The translations under genes were made by a program, and so were the position numbers. A stretch of 64,000 nucleotides of DNA from Margaritispora aquatica (lineage: Eukaryota > Ascomycota > Leotiomycetes > Helotiales > Discinellaceae): the NCBI GenBank assembly GCA_007644065.1, contig VJWN01000005.1, positions 992,001-1,056,000 on the forward strand, read 5' to 3'. Below the pieces are notes generated by a model. That model was not told where the DNA came from. It saw nothing but the letters and a program-made list of their open reading frames with translations, and did no database searches. This document shows, piece by piece, positions 60,508 through 64,000 of the stretch (the first letter of the stretch is position 1; each line of letters begins with the position of its first letter).

Positions 60508-60891
60508 GAATGAGTTAATAGGAGATTTTGATTCTTTAGCGAAGGCGTTTAGCGTGATCATTTGGAGCTTTGTAAAGTCTCGTATTTGAGTTGTACTACT
60601 TTTAGCGAAGGCGCTGGCGTTTGTGAGATACACACAGGATTGTGTTACGCTTTGACGTCCTTACGCCATACAGTCTGGTTAAATAACAATCAATGAACCT
60701 CTTCAACTTTGTCTCTTTCGTCTATTGGGCAATTGATGATGGGTCATTTCTGCAAAATCCTCCTAACGCCTGTTGCCTTCCCATGCCAATACATGCCACA
60801 CAGTCTCATAGGAACAAAACTACAAAGCATAAAACATTCCCCATAATCTTCTTCAAGTCTACAATGGTATCAATTCTAATACTTTAGGTTA
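60508..60891. other. Convergent intergenic region
   Basis: 384 bases between two convergent genes; 3' flanks only. Confidence 0.5.
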
Positions 60892-62025
60892 TCATCTCCC
60901 CTGTACTTTCGGCACATCCCCCGCATCTCCACTCGCAAATACATCAGGCTCGTCGTCATCCGTAAACTCATCTCTATACCCCGCCTCACGGTCCTCGTTA
61001 TCCCACAGAGAGATATCATCCGGGTCCATCATCGCCGCATCATCTACATCCAAGTCATTGTAGCCCGGATGCCTTGACCCTGCCGGCACTTCGCCATTAT
61101 GGCCTGCTTCTAGCTCCTCGATCTCGAGCTCCCGCGCCCGAGCCATGGTGCGTTGGTATATGAACCAACCCACGCCTGCGCCGAGGATAGCGCCAAATGC
61201 TATACTAGCATAGTTTATAGCTTTTGTCCCAGCGTCCATCTTGCCATCGTTGTCGGCAATGGAGCGCAGGCGAGACCCAATGAAGACGTGTATAATCAGC
61301 TTTGGGGTGACTAGAGCCGTTGCGAGGGCGTAAGATAGAGGATGCACTGTTGGGAAGGTCGACATTGCACCATTCGAGATGCTGTAAGGTAGAGGGCAGA
61401 GACGGATCATGCATAGGATCTTGAGGCCATCGTGCTTGAGCGTCAGGGCGAGGGCTTCGAAGCGCTTGTCTGCTCCTACGAGCCTGTGTACGTATTTCGA
61501 AAGAATGGTTCGGCTAGCGATGAAACTCGCGAAACTCCCCGCTACCGTTGACGAGGCTACGATGTACCAGCCATTGGGAAACCCATAGACGAATCCTGCT
61601 ATCGTGACGGTGGTCGAGTATCCTATGAGCGGCGGGAAAGCGCTGATGAACGTCATGAGCCAGAGTATTATCCATCCCGCCTTGACCGATTCCCATTTCG
61701 CCGCCTCGGGCGCCAGCCAGCCGAAGATCTTCTCGTTGTAAATGAGGAATATAACAAATCCTACGTGCACTACTATGAATGCTGTGACGGCGAGGATCTG
61801 CTGCGTGAATGTGAGGGCTCTAAAGGCCTTTAGGAACTTTCGCTGCAGCTTGGCGGCGGAACGTAGGATTTGCGTCTTGTAGCTTTCGTTGCTCTGTCCG
61901 GACCGCTGGGTTCGCCCTGATATCCTGCGAGACCATGGAGGGCGGTTGAAGCTCTCATCTGGGGATTGTAAGGGCGATATGGGGAGGGCGAGTGCTTTCG
62001 CGGTGGAATTGTAGTCTGCGGGCAT
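60892..62025 (-). CDS. TVP38: Golgi membrane protein TVP38 (DedA/VTT family)
   Basis: Intronless, 377 residues from ATG 62025. A basic N-terminus is followed by hydrophobic helices ([40 protein letters not shown]). The VTT core follows, with the conserved [29 protein letters not shown] block, the R-x-x-P-x-P element in [17 protein letters not shown], and a late membrane segment ([14 protein letters not shown]). The C-terminus is acidic (Asp/Glu-rich). Yeast Tvp38 is in Golgi vesicles; VTT-domain relatives such as VMP1 and TMEM41B scramble lipids. Length and order fit Tvp38 well. Confidence 0.93.
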   Translation of the reverse strand: MPADYNSTAKALALPISPLQSPDESFNRPPWSRRISGRTQRSGQSNESYKTQILRSAAKLQRKFLKAFRALTFTQQILAVTAFIVVHVGFVIFLIYNEKIFGWLAPEAAKWESVKAGWIILWLMTFISAFPPLIGYSTTVTIAGFVYGFPNGWYIVASSTVAGSFASFIASRTILSKYVHRLVGADKRFEALALTLKHDGLKILCMIRLCPLPYSISNGAMSTFPTVHPLSYALATALVTPKLIIHVFIGSRLRSIADNDGKMDAGTKAINYASIAFGAILGAGVGWFIYQRTMARARELEIEELEAGHNGEVPAGSRHPGYNDLDVDDAAMMDPDDISLWDNEDREAGYRDEFTDDDEPDVFASGDAGDVPKVQGR

Positions 62026-63589
62026 AATGGGTGGTTCGGAGGTGATGTTGGGGCCAGAGGGGCCGAGTTGATTGTCGTCGAGAAGACTTCGACGACTTGA
62101 TTATGTGTTTACCGGCTTCGTGGGGGCATTGGGTCTTTGAATACTGTGTTGGGAAGGATTTGAGCTGTTGATGGGAATGACTTTGTTTGGTGTTTGATGC
62201 CCGTGCTGTGTGAAGTGTTTGAAACGGAGATGAATGCTGACAGATAGATACGATTGCTAAGAGGGAGAGGCACAGTAAAACGGAAGTCTACTATGCACAA
62301 GAATGGAAACCACTTGGCGAATGTTGATGTATTTTTTTTGTGTGGTTATTCACAAATACTCTAAAGTGTATTCTTCGTAGCCTTCATAATCATTGAGGTT
62401 GTAAGACGGGGCTGAGTTTCTCCCTCACTGCTCTGACGTCGAACGGCCGGAGCTGCTTTTGGATGATCCCGAGCTTGAGCTTGCGTTTGAGTCGCATCAT
62501 GCACTGCATTCCAACTTGAGAGTTGGATCTAGAATCTCGCTACAGCACTTGGGTAGTTTGGTCGCAGGAAGGTTGAGAAGCATGTGGTTATAGATGTATA
62601 TGTACTTTGGCTTCAAAAAAATACCTATATCTTATCCTTCCCCCCATCTGGTCACATAGCACCTCAATATCCGAATCGCCTCGTCACACTAAATGACTTT
62701 TCACACAATGTGTGAAAAGAAGCTTGTGAGACTTAATTCCAATTTTATACATAGTCTCCTCCTCAAGTTTACAAGATGCTTTGATTCCTTACCTAGGCGA
62801 TCTCCATTTCTCTTTTCAACATAGCGAATCCTCCCACAAAGCATTTTGTCTATGTGAACCACAATACGATAGCCTCAAATTGATTATATTCATGCCCAAA
62901 CAAAGAATCTCTCCTGTACAAATGTTCGAAATAGAAAGCTGCATTGCCCCCCTTCCCAACTTACAGTACATTCTTGCTTACTGTTTCGCCCCATTCTCAT
63001 ATTATATTTATATGTCCACACCTTCAAGTTCAGCCTACACCTCACACAGGTCAAAGTACAAGGTACACTCAGGTACGGAAATACATTACTTTGTGTTACT
63101 GTTTCTTTTACGGAGGTACCTTATTCTTGACGGAGGTCCAGTAGCGTGGGCCTGTGTTGGCCCCAATATCATTCCTCTGCCCCATATTTCGGCATCCAGC
63201 CTCACAGCACATCCCTCCAACATCCATGGCAGATCTCTTAACTTCGTATTCAACTTCAACTACGATCTCGTAACGCGACATCTTGGATCTTTGATTACAC
63301 TACTTGCATACATCTGGGGTACAATGTAAGAGTTTGGTGCCCTTATATTCTGCCTTGCCTTACTCTTTCGCGACCTTACTGTTTCGCCGTTCTTCTTATT
63401 GTGCCTGTGCTTATTCGCAGCGCGTTCCTTCCTCAGCCGTTCCATCACCATCACCTAGCTATCTTCTACCACAATATCAGTCAACGTACCTTCTTCTATT
63501 CTTTCGACCTTTATATCGCACATATTCCATTCGAAAAACACACACAACCTTCAACTTTCTCTGCTATCATCTTTGCGGACTGAGCAAAC
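62026..63589. other. Gene-free stretch
   Basis: 1.6 kb shared by the divergent promoters of TVP38 (-) and the right-edge gene (+). Plus-strand frames near 62781-63329 and 63304-63651 have no family resemblance; the region before 63590 is CT-rich leader. Confidence 0.4.
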
Positions 63590-64000
63590 ATGGTGTCCGA
63601 GGAGACCTACGAAATATGCCTCTCCGTGTTACAGGACGAGAACGTCGATGAGGATGACAGACCAGAGAAGCTTGAAGAGATTCTGCAGAAAGAAACCACT
63701 CTTACTGGCAAAGCCCTCGAGGCTGCTATTCTAGACATTCTATGGCGATTTCGAGAATCAACAACCAACCCAGGTTCACCCCCTCCGATGCGACATACTG
63801 TCATCCGCCGGTCCTCGCCAGCACCGTGGCAGGTATCTCGAGGAGATTCAAATACACCCGTGTCTTCATCTCCTCGATTAGGAGTCAGCCCGCTTGCTCC
63901 TCCTGGCTTTATTCCTCAGTCTTTCAACAGAGCCAAGTCATCAACAGCTTCACCCTTCACCTCACCCCGCCCTTCACCGAGACTTGCTTTTTCAAGTCCA
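63590..64000 (+). CDS. 5' part of a gene running off the right edge; possibly a CCCH zinc-finger plus Smr-domain protein
   Basis: Open from ATG 63590 (context CAAACATGG) to the window end: 137 residues, no stop. The first ~55 residues (EETYEICLSVLQDENVDEDD and on) look like a small CUE-like helical bundle, followed by a Ser/Pro-rich linker with RHTVIRRSSPAPWQ, SSPRLGVSPLAPPGF and TSPRPSPRLAF. This matches my memory of the N-terminus of fungal CCCH zinc-finger/Smr proteins, but neither domain is in the window, so the name is tentative. The reading frame itself is well supported. Confidence 0.65.
   Translation, partial: MVSEETYEICLSVLQDENVDEDDRPEKLEEILQKETTLTGKALEAAILDILWRFRESTTNPGSPPPMRHTVIRRSSPAPWQVSRGDSNTPVSSSPRLGVSPLAPPGFIPQSFNRAKSSTASPFTSPRPSPRLAFSSP

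Overview
The window is nuclear DNA from a filamentous ascomycete. Genes are split by short GT-AG introns of about 45-200 bases with CTAAC-like branch sites. There is a dispersed 5S rRNA gene, and the gene families are typical of Pezizomycotina (PalF, a LaeA-like methyltransferase, a rhodopsin-domain membrane protein, a SesB-like hydrolase, DUF1996). The CYP51 sequence looks most like those of Leotiomycetes/Helotiales; that placement is by eye, not by a tree. All exon boundaries were read by hand from splice signals, frame and family conservation.

Layout. 1.8-4.6 kb: an STK19-like protein (-) divergent from a histidine-phosphatase protein (+). 6.4-16.6 kb: housekeeping and regulatory genes on the + strand: a C2H2 zinc-finger factor, DGAT2 diacylglycerol acyltransferase, sterol 14-alpha-demethylase CYP51 (azole target) and a PAQR/haemolysin-III membrane protein. 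17.2-19.8 kb: a GNAT acetyltransferase (+) convergent with a rhodopsin-domain membrane protein (-).

19.8-33.5 kb looks like accessory DNA: a flavin monooxygenase; a SesB-like alpha/beta hydrolase with a C-terminal membrane segment and a one-base frameshift; a decayed copy of the monooxygenase 3' end; a 5S rRNA gene; and a cytochrome P450 divergent from a LaeA-like methyltransferase across a 503-base promoter holding a perfect inverted repeat. No polyketide or peptide synthase backbone is visible, so a tailoring or detoxification locus is the most that can be inferred.

33.5-45.4 kb: secreted M43 metalloprotease, the DPH4 J-protein for diphthamide synthesis, an M1 aminopeptidase with an apparent alternative mitochondrial leader, an FAD monooxygenase, a RidA-family gene with a frameshift, a BNR_4-type protein and the meiotic recombination factor MND1. 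45.4-64 kb: a 1.8-kb gene-free stretch with a 46-base inverted repeat, the pH-signalling arrestin PalF/RIM8, a secreted DUF1996 protein, a class II aldolase/adducin protein, a large F-box plus beta-propeller-like protein ending in a CaaX box, a coiled-coil protein with repeated CP[FI] motifs, the Golgi protein TVP38, and the start of a gene running off the right edge.

Three genes (histidine phosphatase, SesB-like hydrolase, RidA) each carry one small break in an otherwise good reading frame. They may be real mutations or uncorrected base-level assembly errors.
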